NCBI RefSeq assembly: GCF_018882245.1
Contig: NZ_JACVOV010000002.1
Coordinates: forward strand, 434,001-498,000
Source of the DNA: Polynucleobacter sp. AP-Capit-er-40B-B4
GTDB taxonomy: Bacteria; Pseudomonadota; Gammaproteobacteria; Burkholderiales; Burkholderiaceae
Length of the DNA: 64,000 bases
Direction of reading: 5' to 3'
Position 1 is the stretch's first letter. Every line of letters starts with the position of its first letter. The notes beneath the pieces are model-generated. The model worked only from the letters and a program-made list of their open reading frames with translations, was not told the origin of the DNA and did not search any database. Below, in pieces: positions 26,044 through 36,441 of this stretch. The position numbers were made by a program, and so were the translations under genes.

Positions 26044-27060
26044 ATGAACATTGGCCCTCACACCCTCGCAAATAAGCTATTTGTAGCCCCTATGGCTGGG
26101 GTAACAGATCGCCCTTTTAGGCAACTTTGCAAGAAATTGGGTGCAGGTTATGCAGTTTCTGAAATGGTGGCATCTAATGCCCTGCTTTGGAAAAGCGAGA
26201 AAACACAACGTCGCGCCAATCATGTTGGTGAATTCAAACCCATCGCAGTGCAAATCGCAGGCGCCGATCCAGCGATGATGGCAGCTGCAGCAAAAATCAA
26301 CGTTGATCATGGCGCACAAATTATTGACATCAATATGGGTTGCCCTGCAAAAAAAGTTTGCAACGTAGCGGCTGGCTCCGCGTTGTTGCGTGATGAGCCT
26401 TTAGTACAGCAAATTTTAGAAGCTGTTGTGAATGCTGTTGGTGTTGGACCACATGCAGTGCCAGTTACCTTAAAGATTCGCACTGGTTGGGATCGCGAAC
26501 ATAAGAACGCAATCGAGATTGCACGTCTTGCAGAAAAGTCTGGCATTTCGATGTTGACGGTTCATGGTCGCACTAGAGCCGACCTATATCACGGTGAAGC
26601 TGAGTACGAAACCATTACGGCAGTTAAAAGCAATGTACGCATTCCAGTGGTTGCAAATGGCGACATTAATAGTCCGGAGAAAGCAGAGCAAGTTTTAAAG
26701 ATCACCGGGGCTGATGCCATCATGATCGGACGTGCGGCACAAGGTCGCCCTTGGATCTTCCGTGAGATCAATCATTACCTTGAAACGGGTGGGAAATTAC
26801 CAACCCCTGAAATCAATGAGATTCAGGCGATTATGAATGCCCATCTCTTAGATCATTATGAGTTCTATGGTGAACATATCGGCCTTCGCACAGCTCGCAA
26901 GCATATCGGCTGGTATTGCAGAGGTTTACGAGACTCACATGCATTCCGTCAACGTATGAACACTGCAGATGATTGCAAAACCCAATTACAAATGGTGAAT
27001 GATTATTTTGATGAGATGAAATTGCATTCTGAGCGCTTACTATTTTTAGAGGCAGCTTAA
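26044..27060 (+). CDS. dusB: tRNA-dihydrouridine synthase B
   Basis: A 338-aa FMN-dependent TIM-barrel enzyme that reduces uridine (position 17 for DusB) in the tRNA D-loop. FMN-binding and substrate motifs include APMAGVTDRPFR, INMGCPAKKVC with catalytic Cys100, TLKIRTGWD and ANGDINSPEKA. The C-terminal helical tRNA-binding domain is present (HIGLRTARKHIGWY). The gene precedes fis by 64 bp, the ancient dusB-fis linkage of gamma- and betaproteobacteria. The 130-bp region upstream holds the previous gene's terminator and probably the dusB promoter; I see no strong -35/-10 pair. Confidence 0.96.
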   Translation: MNIGPHTLANKLFVAPMAGVTDRPFRQLCKKLGAGYAVSEMVASNALLWKSEKTQRRANHVGEFKPIAVQIAGADPAMMAAAAKINVDHGAQIIDINMGCPAKKVCNVAAGSALLRDEPLVQQILEAVVNAVGVGPHAVPVTLKIRTGWDREHKNAIEIARLAEKSGISMLTVHGRTRADLYHGEAEYETITAVKSNVRIPVVANGDINSPEKAEQVLKITGADAIMIGRAAQGRPWIFREINHYLETGGKLPTPEINEIQAIMNAHLLDHYEFYGEHIGLRTARKHIGWYCRGLRDSHAFRQRMNTADDCKTQLQMVNDYFDEMKLHSERLLFLEAA

Positions 27061-27124
27061 TTCCTGCCGAATCCCTGCTGTATTTTTTGTTTTTTATTTT
27101 CTTGTTTTGTATTGATAGATTGTT

Positions 27125-27364
27125 ATGACTAATAAGCACCCAATTACCGAATGTATTGAAACCCAATTACAGGGTTACCTAAATGACCTCAAAGGAACAG
27201 CCCCAACTGATATTTATCAAATGGTTTTAGCTGTTGTAGAAAAACCGATGTTGGAATTAGTCATGCAACACGCCAAACAAAATCAATCACTGGCAGCGCA
27301 ATATCTGGGCATTAACCGCAACACGCTTCATAAGAAGCTCGTTGAACATCAATTGTTGAAGTAA
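27125..27364 (+). CDS. fis: DNA-binding protein Fis (short betaproteobacterial form)
   Basis: A 79-aa Fis-family protein. The C-terminal helix-turn-helix is intact (AAQYLGINRNTLHKKLVEH), as are the dimer helices. It is about 20 residues shorter than E. coli Fis, lacking the N-terminal beta-hairpin arms that contact invertases; DNA bending and nucleoid functions should remain. The ATG lacks a visible Shine-Dalgarno sequence and follows a very U-rich stretch (27081-27118). It is the second gene of dusB-fis, with purH 47 bp downstream and no clear terminator between. Confidence 0.93.
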   Translation: MTNKHPITECIETQLQGYLNDLKGTAPTDIYQMVLAVVEKPMLELVMQHAKQNQSLAAQYLGINRNTLHKKLVEHQLLK

Positions 27365-27411
27365 ATATTCATCACAAAGTCATTTTCTTTTAATTAAACC
27401 CTCCGAAAACT

Positions 27412-28992
27412 ATGATCCGTACAGCCCTTCTCTCCGTCTCTGATAAAAACGGCATCGTGCCTTTTGCTAAAGCCCTTCATGATCAGGGTGTGAAACTCAT
27501 TTCTACTGGCGGCACCGCAAAGCTCCTCGCTGAAAATAATCTGCCAGTTGTTGAAGTTTCTTCGCTAACAAAATTCCCGGAGATGCTTGATGGTCGTGTC
27601 AAAACACTCCACCCCATGGTGCATGGTGGCTTATTGGCTCGTAGAGATTTCCCAGAACATATGGCCGCCCTTAAAGAGCATGGGATCGATACCATCGATA
27701 TGCTCGTCATCAACCTATACCCATTTAATGAGACTGTCGCTAAAGAAAGTTGCTCATTTGAAGATGCAGTTGAAAATATTGATATTGGCGGTCCAGCGAT
27801 GTTGCGAGCTGCTGCAAAAAACCATCAAGACGTTACCGTTTTAATCTCGCCTGAAGATTACGCCCCCGTATTAACAGAGATGAAGGCCAATAAGAATATC
27901 GTTTCTTATAAAACAAATTTAAGCTTGGCAAAAAAAGTATTTGCACACACTGCTCAGTATGACGGCGCTATTGCTAATTACCTCTCAGCGTTGGGCGATG
28001 ATTTGGATCATAAAGCGCGTTCCGCATATCCAGAAACTTTGCATCTTGCCTTTGAAAAAGTGCAAGAGATGCGATATGGCGAGAACCCACATCAATCTGC
28101 TGCTTTCTATAAGGACATCTACCCTGTCGATGGCGCGCTAGCCAATTACAAACAGTTGCAGGGCAAAGAGCTTTCATATAACAACATTGCGGATGCTGAC
28201 TCTGCCTGGGAATGCGTCAAAAGCTTCACTGGCAACGCCGGTGGCGCCGCCGCCTGCGTCATCATCAAGCATGCCAATCCCTGTGGCGTAGCTGTTGGAG
28301 CCAGCGCTCTTGAAGCCTATCAAAAGGCATTCAAAACCGATCCTAGCTCTGCTTTTGGCGGCATCATTGCATTTAATGTTCCTTGTGATGGCACAGCAGC
28401 AGAAGCCATCTCCAAACAATTTGTGGAAGTGTTGATTGCCCCTAGCTTTAGCGATGAAGCCAAAGCCATTTTTGCCGCCAAACAAAATGTACGTCTTTTA
28501 GAAATTCCCCTGGGTACCGCATTTAATACATTTGATTTCAAACGTGTTGGCGGTGGCTTACTCGTGCAATCGCCTGATGCAAAAAATGTTCTCGAAAATG
28601 AAATGCGTGTTGTTAGCAAACGTCTACCAACCCCAAGCGAAATGCATGACATGATGTTTGCATGGCGGGTTGCTAAATTCGTGAAGTCCAATGCCATTGT
28701 GTATTGCGCAAATGGCATGACTCTCGGGATTGGCGCAGGTCAGATGAGTCGTGTTGACTCTGCACGCATGGCCAGCATTAAGGCTGAGAACGCTGGCTTG
28801 AGCCTTAAAGGTTCTGCCGTTGCAAGCGATGCCTTCTTCCCGTTCCGCGATGGTTTGGATGTAGTCGTCAATGGCGGTGCAAGCTGCGCCATTCAACCGG
28901 GCGGCAGTATGCGTGACGATGAGATCATTGCTGCTGCTGATGAGCATGGTATTGCCATGATCTTTACTGGGACACGTCACTTCCGTCATTAA
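27412..28992 (+). CDS. purH: Bifunctional AICAR formyltransferase / IMP cyclohydrolase
   Basis: A 526-aa enzyme that performs the last two steps of IMP synthesis. The N-terminal MGS-like IMP cyclohydrolase domain (about 1-195) has the STGGTAKLL and [12 protein letters not shown] motifs. The C-terminal AICAR formyltransferase domain contains [24 protein letters not shown], and [10 protein letters not shown] with the final GTRHFRH. All expected motifs are present at normal length. It follows fis and precedes ruvC by 26 bp on the same strand. I see no PurR-type operator or purine riboswitch upstream. Confidence 0.98.
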   Translation: MIRTALLSVSDKNGIVPFAKALHDQGVKLISTGGTAKLLAENNLPVVEVSSLTKFPEMLDGRVKTLHPMVHGGLLARRDFPEHMAALKEHGIDTIDMLVINLYPFNETVAKESCSFEDAVENIDIGGPAMLRAAAKNHQDVTVLISPEDYAPVLTEMKANKNIVSYKTNLSLAKKVFAHTAQYDGAIANYLSALGDDLDHKARSAYPETLHLAFEKVQEMRYGENPHQSAAFYKDIYPVDGALANYKQLQGKELSYNNIADADSAWECVKSFTGNAGGAAACVIIKHANPCGVAVGASALEAYQKAFKTDPSSAFGGIIAFNVPCDGTAAEAISKQFVEVLIAPSFSDEAKAIFAAKQNVRLLEIPLGTAFNTFDFKRVGGGLLVQSPDAKNVLENEMRVVSKRLPTPSEMHDMMFAWRVAKFVKSNAIVYCANGMTLGIGAGQMSRVDSARMASIKAENAGLSLKGSAVASDAFFPFRDGLDVVVNGGASCAIQPGGSMRDDEIIAAADEHGIAMIFTGTRHFRH

Positions 28993-29018
28993 GAAAATAG
29001 GAAGCACTAAACAAACTT

Positions 29019-29537
29019 ATGCGCTGGATAGGAATCGACCCAGGTTTACGTACTACCGGTTTTGGCGTCATTGATGTCGACGGCCAAAAGCTGACCTACG
29101 TAGCGTCTGGGACGATCGAAAGCGGTGATCCAGCCAAAGGTTTACCTGAACGCTTAGGCGCCCTCTACGCAGGCCTTAAAGAAGTTTTGGCAACCTACAA
29201 ACCCGAGTCTGCTGCGATTGAAGAGGTTTTCTTAAATGTGAATCCTCGTTCAACACTAATGCTAGGCCAAGCAAGGGGTGCCGTGATCGCTGCCCTCGTT
29301 TCCGAAAAACTCCCTGTGGCCGAGTACAGCGCTCTGCGCGTGAAGCAAGCTATTGTTGGCACAGGTCGCGCAGCCAAGCCGCAGGTGCAGGAAATGGTGA
29401 AGCGCCTTCTAAGACTTAGTCGCGCCCCAGGTACAGATGCATCCGATGCTTTGGGTGTAGCTATTTGCGCCGCTCATCATGCACAAATACCAAAAGCAAT
29501 TACTGCGGCGTTAGCGCCCAAGAAACGTAGCAAGTAA
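29019..29537 (+). CDS. ruvC: Holliday junction resolvase RuvC
   Basis: A 172-aa RNase H-fold endonuclease that cuts Holliday junctions symmetrically. The four catalytic acidic residues are visible: Asp7 ([11 protein letters not shown]), Glu68 (AIEEVFLN), and Asp140 and Asp143 ([10 protein letters not shown]). The order ruvC-ruvA-ruvB is complete and co-directional, with gaps of 29 and 42 bp. No LexA-type CTGT-N8-ACAG site appears in the sequence immediately upstream, so SOS control is not supported from this sequence. Confidence 0.97.
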   Translation: MRWIGIDPGLRTTGFGVIDVDGQKLTYVASGTIESGDPAKGLPERLGALYAGLKEVLATYKPESAAIEEVFLNVNPRSTLMLGQARGAVIAALVSEKLPVAEYSALRVKQAIVGTGRAAKPQVQEMVKRLLRLSRAPGTDASDALGVAICAAHHAQIPKAITAALAPKKRSK

Positions 29538-29566
29538 AAATACACATCACAGGTTAAGATCTCTAC

Positions 29567-30148
29567 ATGATTGGTCGCATTCAAGGTACTCTCGTTTCAA
29601 TTCATCCACCTCGCCTCTTGGTGGATTGCCAAGGTATTGGTTATGAGGTTGATGTACCTATGAGCACGCTATATCAATTGCCTCAAGCCGGTCAAAAAAT
29701 TACACTCCTTACGCACTTTCAAGTTCGTGAAGATGCGCAGCAACTTTTTGGCTTTGCTACCGAGACTGAGCGTGAAGCATTTAGACAACTGATTAAGATT
29801 AGTGGCGTTGGCTCCCGCACAGCACTAGCAGTTCTCTCAGGAATGAGCGTCAACGAACTCGCTCAAGCTATCGCACTACAAGAAGCAGGGCGACTGACAC
29901 AAGTACCTGGCATCGGCAAGAAGACAGCTGAACGCCTATGTCTTGAACTAAAAGGGAAGCTGGCTCCAGATCTAGGTATTGCTGGTGGTAAACCGCAAGC
30001 AATTGAAGCTAGCAGTGAAGTATTGCAAGCACTTCTTGCTTTGGGCTATTCAGAAAAAGAAGCGCTCTTAGCACTAAAGCAAATTCCAGCCGATACCTCT
30101 GTTTCTGATGGTATCCGGATGGGTCTCAAGTATTTGTCTAAAGCCTGA
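29567..30148 (+). CDS. ruvA: Holliday junction branch migration protein RuvA
   Basis: A 193-aa protein with an N-terminal OB-fold ([21 protein letters not shown]), two helix-hairpin-helix motifs in domain II ([15 protein letters not shown] and [16 protein letters not shown]) and a C-terminal domain III (about 147-193) that contacts RuvB. It binds the junction as a tetramer and loads the RuvB rings. It is the middle gene of ruvC-ruvA-ruvB. Confidence 0.97.
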   Translation: MIGRIQGTLVSIHPPRLLVDCQGIGYEVDVPMSTLYQLPQAGQKITLLTHFQVREDAQQLFGFATETEREAFRQLIKISGVGSRTALAVLSGMSVNELAQAIALQEAGRLTQVPGIGKKTAERLCLELKGKLAPDLGIAGGKPQAIEASSEVLQALLALGYSEKEALLALKQIPADTSVSDGIRMGLKYLSKA

Positions 30149-30190
30149 CCCTAAATAGAAGTAATCCCCAATAAGCACTACACTTGTAGC

Positions 30191-31261
30191 ATGGCAATAC
30201 ATACAGACGACCTGAGCTCAATTCCTGAGGATTTACCAGAAGGCAATGACCGCATTGTGAGCGGCTCAGCCGGCAATGCAGAGGCCGTCTTTGAAAGAGC
30301 GCTGCGCCCCAAACAACTCGATGAGTATGTTGGCCAAACTAAGGCACGCGCCCAATTAGAGATTTTTATTAGCGCTACAAGAGCGCGTCAAGAAGCCCTA
30401 GACCACGTTCTCTTATTTGGACCTCCCGGCCTTGGTAAAACCACCTTAGCTCACATCATTGCCAGGGAACTTGGTGTCAACTTGCGCCAGACCAGCGGCC
30501 CTGTTTTGGATAGGCCCGGTGATCTTGCTGCTCTACTAACCAATTTAGAAGAAAACGATGTTCTCTTTATTGATGAGATTCATCGCCTCTCTCCAGTGGT
30601 GGAGGAAATTCTCTACCCGGCTCTAGAGGATTACAGCCTTGATATCATGATTGGTGAAGGTCCTGCAGCGCGCAGCGTAAAGATTGATCTCAAGCCATTC
30701 ACATTGATTGGCGCGACCACCCGTGCTGGCATGCTCACCAACCCATTACGTGATCGCTTTGGCATCGTGGCAAGACTTGAGTTCTACACCACCGAAGAGC
30801 TGACCAAAATCATTAATCGCTCTGCTAGTCTGCTTAAGGCCGATATAGATCCAGATGGCTCAATAGAAATTGCTAAGCGTGCACGAGGCACTCCGCGCAT
30901 TGCAAACCGCTTACTGCGTCGTGTTCGTGACTATGCCGAAGTTAAGGGAACTGGCACGATTACCAAAGCTATGGCTGATGCTGCGCTCAAGATGCTGGAT
31001 GTCGATCCAAGCGGCTTTGATGTGATGGATAGAAAATTACTAGAAGCCATCTTGCACAAGTTTGATGGTGGCCCAGTGGGTATTGATAACTTGGCAGCAG
31101 CTATCGGCGAAGAACGCGACACCATTGAAGATGTGCTTGAGCCATATTTGATTCAGCAAGGTTACTTACAGAGAACCTCACGTGGCCGAGTAGCAACGCG
31201 CCAAGCTTATGAGCACTTTGGTTTAACACCGCCTAGCGGCAGCGCCAGTCTAGATATTTAA
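30191..31261 (+). CDS. ruvB: Holliday junction branch migration ATPase RuvB
   Basis: A 356-aa AAA+ motor that drives branch migration with RuvA. Walker A is GPPGLGKTT (residues 77-85), Walker B is LFIDEIHRL, sensor 1 is LIGATTRAG and the arginine-finger region is NPLRDRFGI. The C-terminal winged helix ends near [17 protein letters not shown]. Its last four bases overlap the last bases of convergent tyrS, with no terminator hairpin between the two genes. Confidence 0.98.
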   Translation: MAIHTDDLSSIPEDLPEGNDRIVSGSAGNAEAVFERALRPKQLDEYVGQTKARAQLEIFISATRARQEALDHVLLFGPPGLGKTTLAHIIARELGVNLRQTSGPVLDRPGDLAALLTNLEENDVLFIDEIHRLSPVVEEILYPALEDYSLDIMIGEGPAARSVKIDLKPFTLIGATTRAGMLTNPLRDRFGIVARLEFYTTEELTKIINRSASLLKADIDPDGSIEIAKRARGTPRIANRLLRRVRDYAEVKGTGTITKAMADAALKMLDVDPSGFDVMDRKLLEAILHKFDGGPVGIDNLAAAIGEERDTIEDVLEPYLIQQGYLQRTSRGRVATRQAYEHFGLTPPSGSASLDI

Positions 31262-32490
31262 GCTAGCGTCACTTTCGCAAACTTACGTTTGCCTACTTGC
31301 ACAACATAAGTTCCCACTTCAACTTTTAGCTGCTTGTCAGTAATCGTTGCGCCATCAATCTTCACGCCGTTTTGCTCGATATTGCGATTGGCCTCCGATG
31401 TTGATGGGGCTAAACCAGCTGCCTTCAGAAGATTGGCGATTTGCATTGGGGCACCGGATAGATTGACCTCTGGAATGTCATCAGGTACGCCACCCTTAGC
31501 GCGGTGATTAAAGTCTTCCAATGCTTTTTCAGCTGCAGCTTGTGAATGAAAGCGTGCCACGATTTCTTGTGCGAGCAGTACTTTGCAATCCTTTGGATTA
31601 CGACCGGCGGCAACTTCTTGCTTCATGAGATCAATCTCAGCCATTGGGCGGAAAGAAAGTAATGTGAAGTAATCCCACATCAAATCATCAGAGATGCTTA
31701 AAAGCTTGCCAAACATTTCTCCCGCTGGCTCGCTGATACCAATGTAATTACCTTTGGACTTACTCATCTTGTCCACACCATCTAAACCAACTAGTAGTGG
31801 CATTGTCAAAATACATTGAGGCTCTTGACCATATTCACGCTGGAGCTCGCGCCCAACCAAGAGATTAAATTTCTGATCAGTACCACCGAGCTCTAAGTCA
31901 CTCTTTAAGGCAACGGAGTCGTAGCCTTGCATCAATGGATACAAGAACTCATGTACAGAGATAGGTATGCCATTACGGTAGCGCTTTGTAAAGTCATCGC
32001 GCTCTAACATTTGCGCAACGGTATATCGCGCTGCCAACTGAATCATGCCACGCGCGCCTAATGGATCACACCATTCACTGTTGTAACGCACTTCAGTCTT
32101 AGATGGATCGAGCACCATACTCGCTTGACGATAGTAAGTCTCGGCATTAACCGCAATTTCTTCTGCGGTTAATGGTGGGCGAGTAGCGTTACGTCCAGAT
32201 GGGTCACCAATCATGCTAGTAAAGTCACCGATCAAGAAAATAACGGTATGCCCTAGATCTTGTAACTGACGCAATTTGTTCAAAACAACGGTATGGCCCA
32301 AATGGATATCTGGAGCTGTTGGATCTAAACCTAATTTAATCCTGAGCGGAGTCTTGGTAGCCTGGCTACGAGCAAGTTTCTGAACCCAGTCTGTCTCAAC
32401 CAATAGCTCATCACAGCCACGCTTAGTGACTTCGAGTGCTGCGTAGACTTCGGGGGTCAAAGGATATTTTTGTTCTGGTTTAGCCGTCAT
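31258..32490 (-). CDS. tyrS: Tyrosyl-tRNA synthetase
   Basis: A 410-aa class I synthetase. The start at 32490 gives [19 protein letters not shown]; upstream in-frame codons overlap anmK and are not protein-like. The HIGH motif is HLGH at 63-66, the KMSKS motif is intact in [12 protein letters not shown], and an S4 RNA-binding domain ends the protein ([12 protein letters not shown]). It belongs to the longer TyrRS subtype (TyrZ-like, about 400 aa). anmK begins divergently 76 bp away, so both promoters are within that gap and the first codons. The 3' end overlaps ruvB by four bases. Confidence 0.97.
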   Translation of the reverse strand: MTAKPEQKYPLTPEVYAALEVTKRGCDELLVETDWVQKLARSQATKTPLRIKLGLDPTAPDIHLGHTVVLNKLRQLQDLGHTVIFLIGDFTSMIGDPSGRNATRPPLTAEEIAVNAETYYRQASMVLDPSKTEVRYNSEWCDPLGARGMIQLAARYTVAQMLERDDFTKRYRNGIPISVHEFLYPLMQGYDSVALKSDLELGGTDQKFNLLVGRELQREYGQEPQCILTMPLLVGLDGVDKMSKSKGNYIGISEPAGEMFGKLLSISDDLMWDYFTLLSFRPMAEIDLMKQEVAAGRNPKDCKVLLAQEIVARFHSQAAAEKALEDFNHRAKGGVPDDIPEVNLSGAPMQIANLLKAAGLAPSTSEANRNIEQNGVKIDGATITDKQLKVEVGTYVVQVGKRKFAKVTLA

Positions 32491-32566
32491 GCTGATTCGG
32501 ATTGCTGATTCAGTTAAATTAGTAGTTAAATTGCTAAAGCATAATTGTCGCATTCCTGAGAGCACC

Positions 32567-33694
32567 ATGAACAAACCCCACTCCCTCTATATAGGCCTCA
32601 TGTCTGGCACCAGCCTAGATGGGATAGATGCCGTCCTGGCAAAGATCGGGCCCAACGGGGAAGCAAGCGCCCTGAATGCGGTGAGCACTTCCTTTAGACC
32701 TGAACTACGCAAAGCCCTATTTGAGCTTCAAAGCCCTGGGCCAAACGAGCTGCACCGGGAGAAACAGGCCGGAAATGCCCTAGCCTTAGCTTACGCAGAA
32801 GCGGTGAATCAATTGCTTCAAAAGACAAATTTGCAGGCGTCAGATATCACTGCTATTGGCGCCCATGGGCAGACCATTCGTCACCAACCGCATCTTGGCG
32901 ATATGGCATATACCCACCAAACACTTAATCCTGCCCTCTTAGCAGAAAAAACGGGTATCGATGTTATTGCTGATTTTAGAAGCCGAGATTTGGCTGCTGG
33001 TGGGCATGGCGCACCCTTAGTCCCAGCGTTTCATGCTCAGCAATTTGTAGAAGATAAAAATTTAGCCATTCTCAATATTGGCGGGATTGCTAACCTCACG
33101 CTACTACCTAAAGATGGACAAGTGACTGGCTTTGACTGCGGCCCAGGAAATATGTTGATGGATGGGTGGATACAGGAGCATCAAGGTAACGCGTTTGATG
33201 AAAATGGCAACTGGGCATTGCAAGGTAAAGCTAATGAAGCACTACTTGCAAAGATGTTGGCCGATCCATTTTTTTCAAAAGCGCCGCCAAAAAGCACTGG
33301 TAGGGATGACTTTCATCTAGAGTGGTTACAAGAGAAATTGAATGGTGAAAATTATCTGTGTGAAGATGTACAAGCTACTTTGCTACATCTAACAGCACAC
33401 TCAGCCATAGAAGCCTTAGTACGCTATGCCCCGCAAACCCAGAAGCTGATTGTCTGTGGAGGTGGTGCTAAAAACAATGCGCTAATGAATTTATTTAAAG
33501 TGAAGGCGCAGAATTTCTTTAAACAGCCTTTAGAAATTACAACGAGCGATTCTGCCGGAATCGATCCGCAACTAGTGGAGGGTCTCGCTTTTGCATGGCT
33601 TGCATGGACCCATAAAGAAAAACGGCCAGCAAATTTGCCAGCCGTTACGGGAGCGAAGGGCCCTAGAATTTTGGGCGCTTGCTATCCTGCTTAA
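32567..33694 (+). CDS. anmK: Anhydro-N-acetylmuramic acid kinase
   Basis: A 375-aa sugar kinase of the ASKHA fold. The start at 32567 follows GAGAGCACC and gives [26 protein letters not shown] opening with the family phosphate motif [26 protein letters not shown] and [10 protein letters not shown] are further conserved segments, and [12 protein letters not shown] forms the adenosine motif. AnmK opens and phosphorylates anhydroMurNAc released from peptidoglycan. In organisms with AmgK and MurU (both at 21652-23383) AnmK acts in the same recycling network, though the MurQ route is the classical fate of its product. Convergent erpA ends 17 bp away. Confidence 0.96.
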   Translation: MNKPHSLYIGLMSGTSLDGIDAVLAKIGPNGEASALNAVSTSFRPELRKALFELQSPGPNELHREKQAGNALALAYAEAVNQLLQKTNLQASDITAIGAHGQTIRHQPHLGDMAYTHQTLNPALLAEKTGIDVIADFRSRDLAAGGHGAPLVPAFHAQQFVEDKNLAILNIGGIANLTLLPKDGQVTGFDCGPGNMLMDGWIQEHQGNAFDENGNWALQGKANEALLAKMLADPFFSKAPPKSTGRDDFHLEWLQEKLNGENYLCEDVQATLLHLTAHSAIEALVRYAPQTQKLIVCGGGAKNNALMNLFKVKAQNFFKQPLEITTSDSAGIDPQLVEGLAFAWLAWTHKEKRPANLPAVTGAKGPRILGACYPA

Positions 33695-33711
33695 ATAATT
33701 AAGCTTTTTTC

Positions 33712-34086
33712 TTAAGCAGAGAAAGAAGATCCACAGCCACAAGTTGTTTGTGCATTTGGATTCTTAATCACAAACTGTGAGCCGTTGATGTCTTCTTTGT
33801 AGTCGATCTCAGCGCCAACTAAATATTGGAAGCTCATTGAGTCCACTAGCAAAGTAACGCCATTCTTTTCAAAGAGAGTGTCGTCCTCATTCACAGCATC
33901 ATCAAATGTGAAGCCGTACTGAAAACCTGAGCAACCACCACCTTGTACGAATACGCGGAGCTTCAACTCTGGATTACCTTCTTCTGCAATCAAGTCAGCC
34001 ACTTTTGCAGCAGCGCTATCCGTAAACACCAAAGGGGTTGGTGGTTCAGCTAAATCTTGTGCGGTTTGCGTAGCTAATTCGGTCAT
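33712..34086 (-). CDS. erpA: Iron-sulfur cluster insertion protein ErpA
   Basis: A 124-aa A-type carrier that delivers 4Fe-4S clusters to apoproteins. The three conserved cluster ligands are Cys52 ([11 protein letters not shown]), Cys116 and Cys118 (TTCGCGSSF). The N-terminal 20 residues are a variable Thr/Pro-rich extension. The gene lies 68 bp downstream of argC on the same strand. Its stop codon and the stop of anmK sit in the two arms of an 8-bp inverted repeat (CTGCTTAA at 33687-33694 with TTAAGCAG at 33712-33719). Confidence 0.96.
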   Translation of the reverse strand: MTELATQTAQDLAEPPTPLVFTDSAAAKVADLIAEEGNPELKLRVFVQGGGCSGFQYGFTFDDAVNEDDTLFEKNGVTLLVDSMSFQYLVGAEIDYKEDINGSQFVIKNPNAQTTCGCGSSFSA

Positions 34087-34154
34087 GATTCACTCCTAAT
34101 TCAAAAGGGTATGTCTTATTTTAGGCTTTTAATGTCCAGTTTGCTGAAGGGTCA

Positions 34155-35213
34155 TTACGGGGATACCGCTATCTGGGTAAGCCCCGTAGTCTCTGGCAAG
34201 CCAAACATCAGGTTTAAACACTGAACCCCCTGTCCTGAAGCCCCTTTTACCAAATTGTCTTCAACCACCAAAACAACTAAAGTATCCCCACCGCCTGGAC
34301 GGTGGATCGCAATCCGAATGCCATTGCTGCCGCGCACAGAGCGAGTTTCTGGGTGACTCCCAGCTGGCATCACATCAACAAATGGCTCGTCTTTATAGAA
34401 ACTCTCATAAAGCTTTTGGTAATCGACATCTTTACCAGCGTCAGTCAAGCGCACATACAGCGTTGAATGAATACCTCTAATCATCGGGGTTAAATGCGGC
34501 ACAAAGGTCAAACCAATTTGATCATGTCCAGCAATCGCTTTTAAGCCTTGCTCGATCTCTGGGAGATGACGGTGTCCTTTAACGCTATACGCCTTAAAGT
34601 TATCGCTTGCCTCAGACAATAATGTGCCAATCTCTGCTTTACGCCCAGCACCAGAGGTGCCTGACTTTGAATCAGAAATAATGTGTGTGCCGTCGATCAA
34701 GTGCTTACCGCCAGTAGATTTTGGCGACAGTAAAGGGGCAAGGCCCAATTGCACAGAGGTTGGATAGCAGCCTGCCAAACCAACAACGCGTGCTTTTTTA
34801 ATAGCTTCGCGATTAATCTCTGGCAAACCATAAACTGCCTCAGCCAAAATCTCTGGGCAACCGTGATCCATGCCGTACCACTTAGCAAATTCTTTAACAT
34901 CCTTTAAACGGAAATCTGCAGCAAGATCCAAAACCTTGACATTGTTCGCAAGCAATTCTTTTGCTTGTGCCATTGCAACACCATGCGGAGTAGCAAAGAA
35001 CACTGCATTGCATTCGCTTAATTTAGCTTCATCAGGTGTTGTAAATTTCAGATCAACACGGCCACGTAAAGATGGGAACATCTCAGCCACAGGCATACCC
35101 GCTTCCGTGCGAGAAGTAATTGCAGTGAGTTTTACCTCGGGATGCTGCGCTAATAAACGCAATAACTCCACTCCGGTATAACCAGTGCCACCTACGATGC
35201 CAACCTTAATCAT
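34155..35213 (-). CDS. argC: N-acetyl-gamma-glutamyl-phosphate reductase
   Basis: A 352-aa NADPH-dependent enzyme, third step of arginine synthesis. The start at 35213 is preceded by TTGGAGAAAGAC; an upstream in-frame ATG at 35237 is less likely. The nucleotide-binding motif is [17 protein letters not shown], and the catalytic Cys149 lies in [14 protein letters not shown]. The C-terminal substrate domain has [12 protein letters not shown] and [12 protein letters not shown]. It sits between rpsI and erpA, a placement common in Burkholderiales; other arg genes are not nearby. A terminator after rpsI (35282) separates it from the ribosomal genes. Confidence 0.97.
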   Translation of the reverse strand: MIKVGIVGGTGYTGVELLRLLAQHPEVKLTAITSRTEAGMPVAEMFPSLRGRVDLKFTTPDEAKLSECNAVFFATPHGVAMAQAKELLANNVKVLDLAADFRLKDVKEFAKWYGMDHGCPEILAEAVYGLPEINREAIKKARVVGLAGCYPTSVQLGLAPLLSPKSTGGKHLIDGTHIISDSKSGTSGAGRKAEIGTLLSEASDNFKAYSVKGHRHLPEIEQGLKAIAGHDQIGLTFVPHLTPMIRGIHSTLYVRLTDAGKDVDYQKLYESFYKDEPFVDVMPAGSHPETRSVRGSNGIRIAIHRPGGGDTLVVLVVEDNLVKGASGQGVQCLNLMFGLPETTGLTQIAVSP

Positions 35214-35281
35214 GTCTTTCTCCAAAATACCGACCATGAGAAGTTTCTTTTAAAACTTCTGAATACCTCAATTGTAGAAAC

Positions 35282-35307
35282 AAAAAGGGCCGCTTGCGCG
35301 ACCCTTT
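35282..35307 (-). terminator. Terminator of the rplM-rpsI operon
   Basis: On the minus strand AAAGGGTCGC, a short loop and GCGGCCCTTT form an imperfect GC-rich stem followed by a T run. It lies 27 bp after the rpsI stop. Confidence 0.65.
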
Positions 35308-35333
35308 CGATAAAACTTGAGCGACTGAAAGAA

Positions 35334-35735
35334 TTAGCGCTTGCTGAACTGCTTACGACGACGCGCGCCGTGCAGACCAACTTTTTTACGCTCAACTTCA
35401 CGAGCATCGCGAGTTACCAAACCTGCTTTAGACAGAGTTGGCTTCAAAGCGTTGTCGTAGTCGATCAATGCACGAGTAACACCGTGACGAACTGCACCAG
35501 CTTGGCCAGTTTCACCGCCACCAGAAACGTTTACTTTGATATCAAAGGTCGTTAAGTGGGCTGTGAGAGCCAAAGGCTGACGAGCGATCATGCGTGATGT
35601 TTCACGAGCAAAATAAGCATCGATAGGCTTACCATTAACAATGATGTCGCCTTTGCCAGATTTAATGAATACGCGCGCAACAGAACTCTTGCGGCGACCA
35701 GTACCGTAATTCCAATTTCCGTAATTAATAGCCAT
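35334..35735 (-). CDS. rpsI: 30S ribosomal protein S9
   Basis: A 133-aa S9 protein. It carries the conserved [14 protein letters not shown] start, the [21 protein letters not shown] core and the C-terminal basic tail ending in RRKQFSKR, whose last Arg reaches toward the P-site tRNA anticodon. It follows rplM by nine bases in the standard rplM-rpsI operon and is followed by a terminator at 35282. Confidence 0.99.
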   Translation of the reverse strand: MAINYGNWNYGTGRRKSSVARVFIKSGKGDIIVNGKPIDAYFARETSRMIARQPLALTAHLTTFDIKVNVSGGGETGQAGAVRHGVTRALIDYDNALKPTLSKAGLVTRDAREVERKKVGLHGARRRKQFSKR

Positions 35736-35744
35736 TTGGTTTCC

Positions 35745-36173
35745 TTAAATCTCTAACGCTTTTGGCTGTTGAGCCGCATGCGGATGATTGGCGTCGCCGT
35801 AGACTTTTAATTTCTTAATCATGGCATAGCCTAGTGGGCCTTTTGGCAACATACCTTTCACAGCCTTCTCCAAAGCGCGACCTGGGAAACGGTCTTGCAT
35901 CTTGTCGAAGTTAGTCGAGCTAATACCACCTGGGTATCCGCTGTGACGGTAATAAATTTTGTTCAAGCCTTTTGTGCCTGTGACACGGAGCTTAGAAGAA
36001 TTGATAACGACAATAAAGTCGCCAGTATCAACGTGTGGGGTGTATTCAGGCTTGTGCTTGCCGCGTAGACGGAGTGCCACTTCACTGGCGACACGACCGA
36101 GGACTTTGTCCGTAGCGTCAATCACGAACCATTCATGCACTACCTCATGGGATTTTGCAGAAAAAGTTTTCAT
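35745..36173 (-). CDS. rplM: 50S ribosomal protein L13
   Basis: A 142-aa L13 protein of normal length, with the signature [20 protein letters not shown] and the C-terminal [19 protein letters not shown]. It is the first gene of rplM-rpsI. In E. coli L13 represses its own operon through the mRNA leader. Here the leader region upstream (36174-36333) is about 160 bp without an ORF, with a TACAAT at 36324-36329 on the coding strand as a possible -10. A terminator and candidate small RNA lie just before that, so the operon may have its own promoter or be read through from 36435. Confidence 0.99.
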   Translation of the reverse strand: MKTFSAKSHEVVHEWFVIDATDKVLGRVASEVALRLRGKHKPEYTPHVDTGDFIVVINSSKLRVTGTKGLNKIYYRHSGYPGGISSTNFDKMQDRFPGRALEKAVKGMLPKGPLGYAMIKKLKVYGDANHPHAAQQPKALEI

Positions 36174-36333
36174 GATTTCTCAAATTGTTATGGTCAAAAA
36201 AAATTACCCCAACCAAACTACATCCACCTTGGCCCTGCTTATGTTTGCAAGCTCGCAGATTCTGCAATTTAACTGGTACAACAAATTACCGCTGACCGGC
36301 TCGGTAATTCAGTAAAGCCTTGAATTGTAACCT

Positions 36334-36362
36334 AAAAAAAACCCAGGAACGAGTCCTGGGTT
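36334..36362 (-). terminator. Strong intrinsic terminator of the candidate small RNA
   Basis: The 8-bp stem ACCCAGGA (36341-36348) with TCCTGGGT (36354-36361) and a five-base loop is followed on the minus strand by eight T. Its direction points away from any protein gene ending nearby, so it must terminate a transcript that begins upstream in the intergenic region. Confidence 0.85.
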
Positions 36363-36435
36363 GGAATCCACCTATGTTTGGGTGGAGGAGACACTGGGAG
36401 GTAAGTCGCAGTCTTATACAAGACTGACTACCAAT
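36334..36435 (-). ncRNA. Candidate ~100-nt CU-rich small RNA (or rplM leader attenuator)
   Basis: The minus strand has a promoter at 36442-36471, then a perfect 7-bp hairpin with tetraloop (36409-36426), an unpaired pyrimidine-rich stretch (36386-36408) holding ACCTCCC and TCTCCTCC, a second hairpin (CCACC/GGTGG, 36368-36385) and a strong terminator with eight T. No start codon or ORF lies in the unit. The CCTCC motifs match the anti-Shine-Dalgarno sequence, as in CU-rich regulatory RNAs of alphaproteobacteria such as CcsR. I do not recognise it as a named family. Because rplM lies downstream on the same strand, an attenuator is the main alternative. Confidence 0.6.
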
Positions 36436-36441
36436 ATGGTT

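Noticed and set aside
28320..29007. Overlapping minus-strand open frames of 127-132 aa opposite purH
   Set aside because: purH is full length and well conserved here; the antisense frames have biased composition typical of shadows and no start context.
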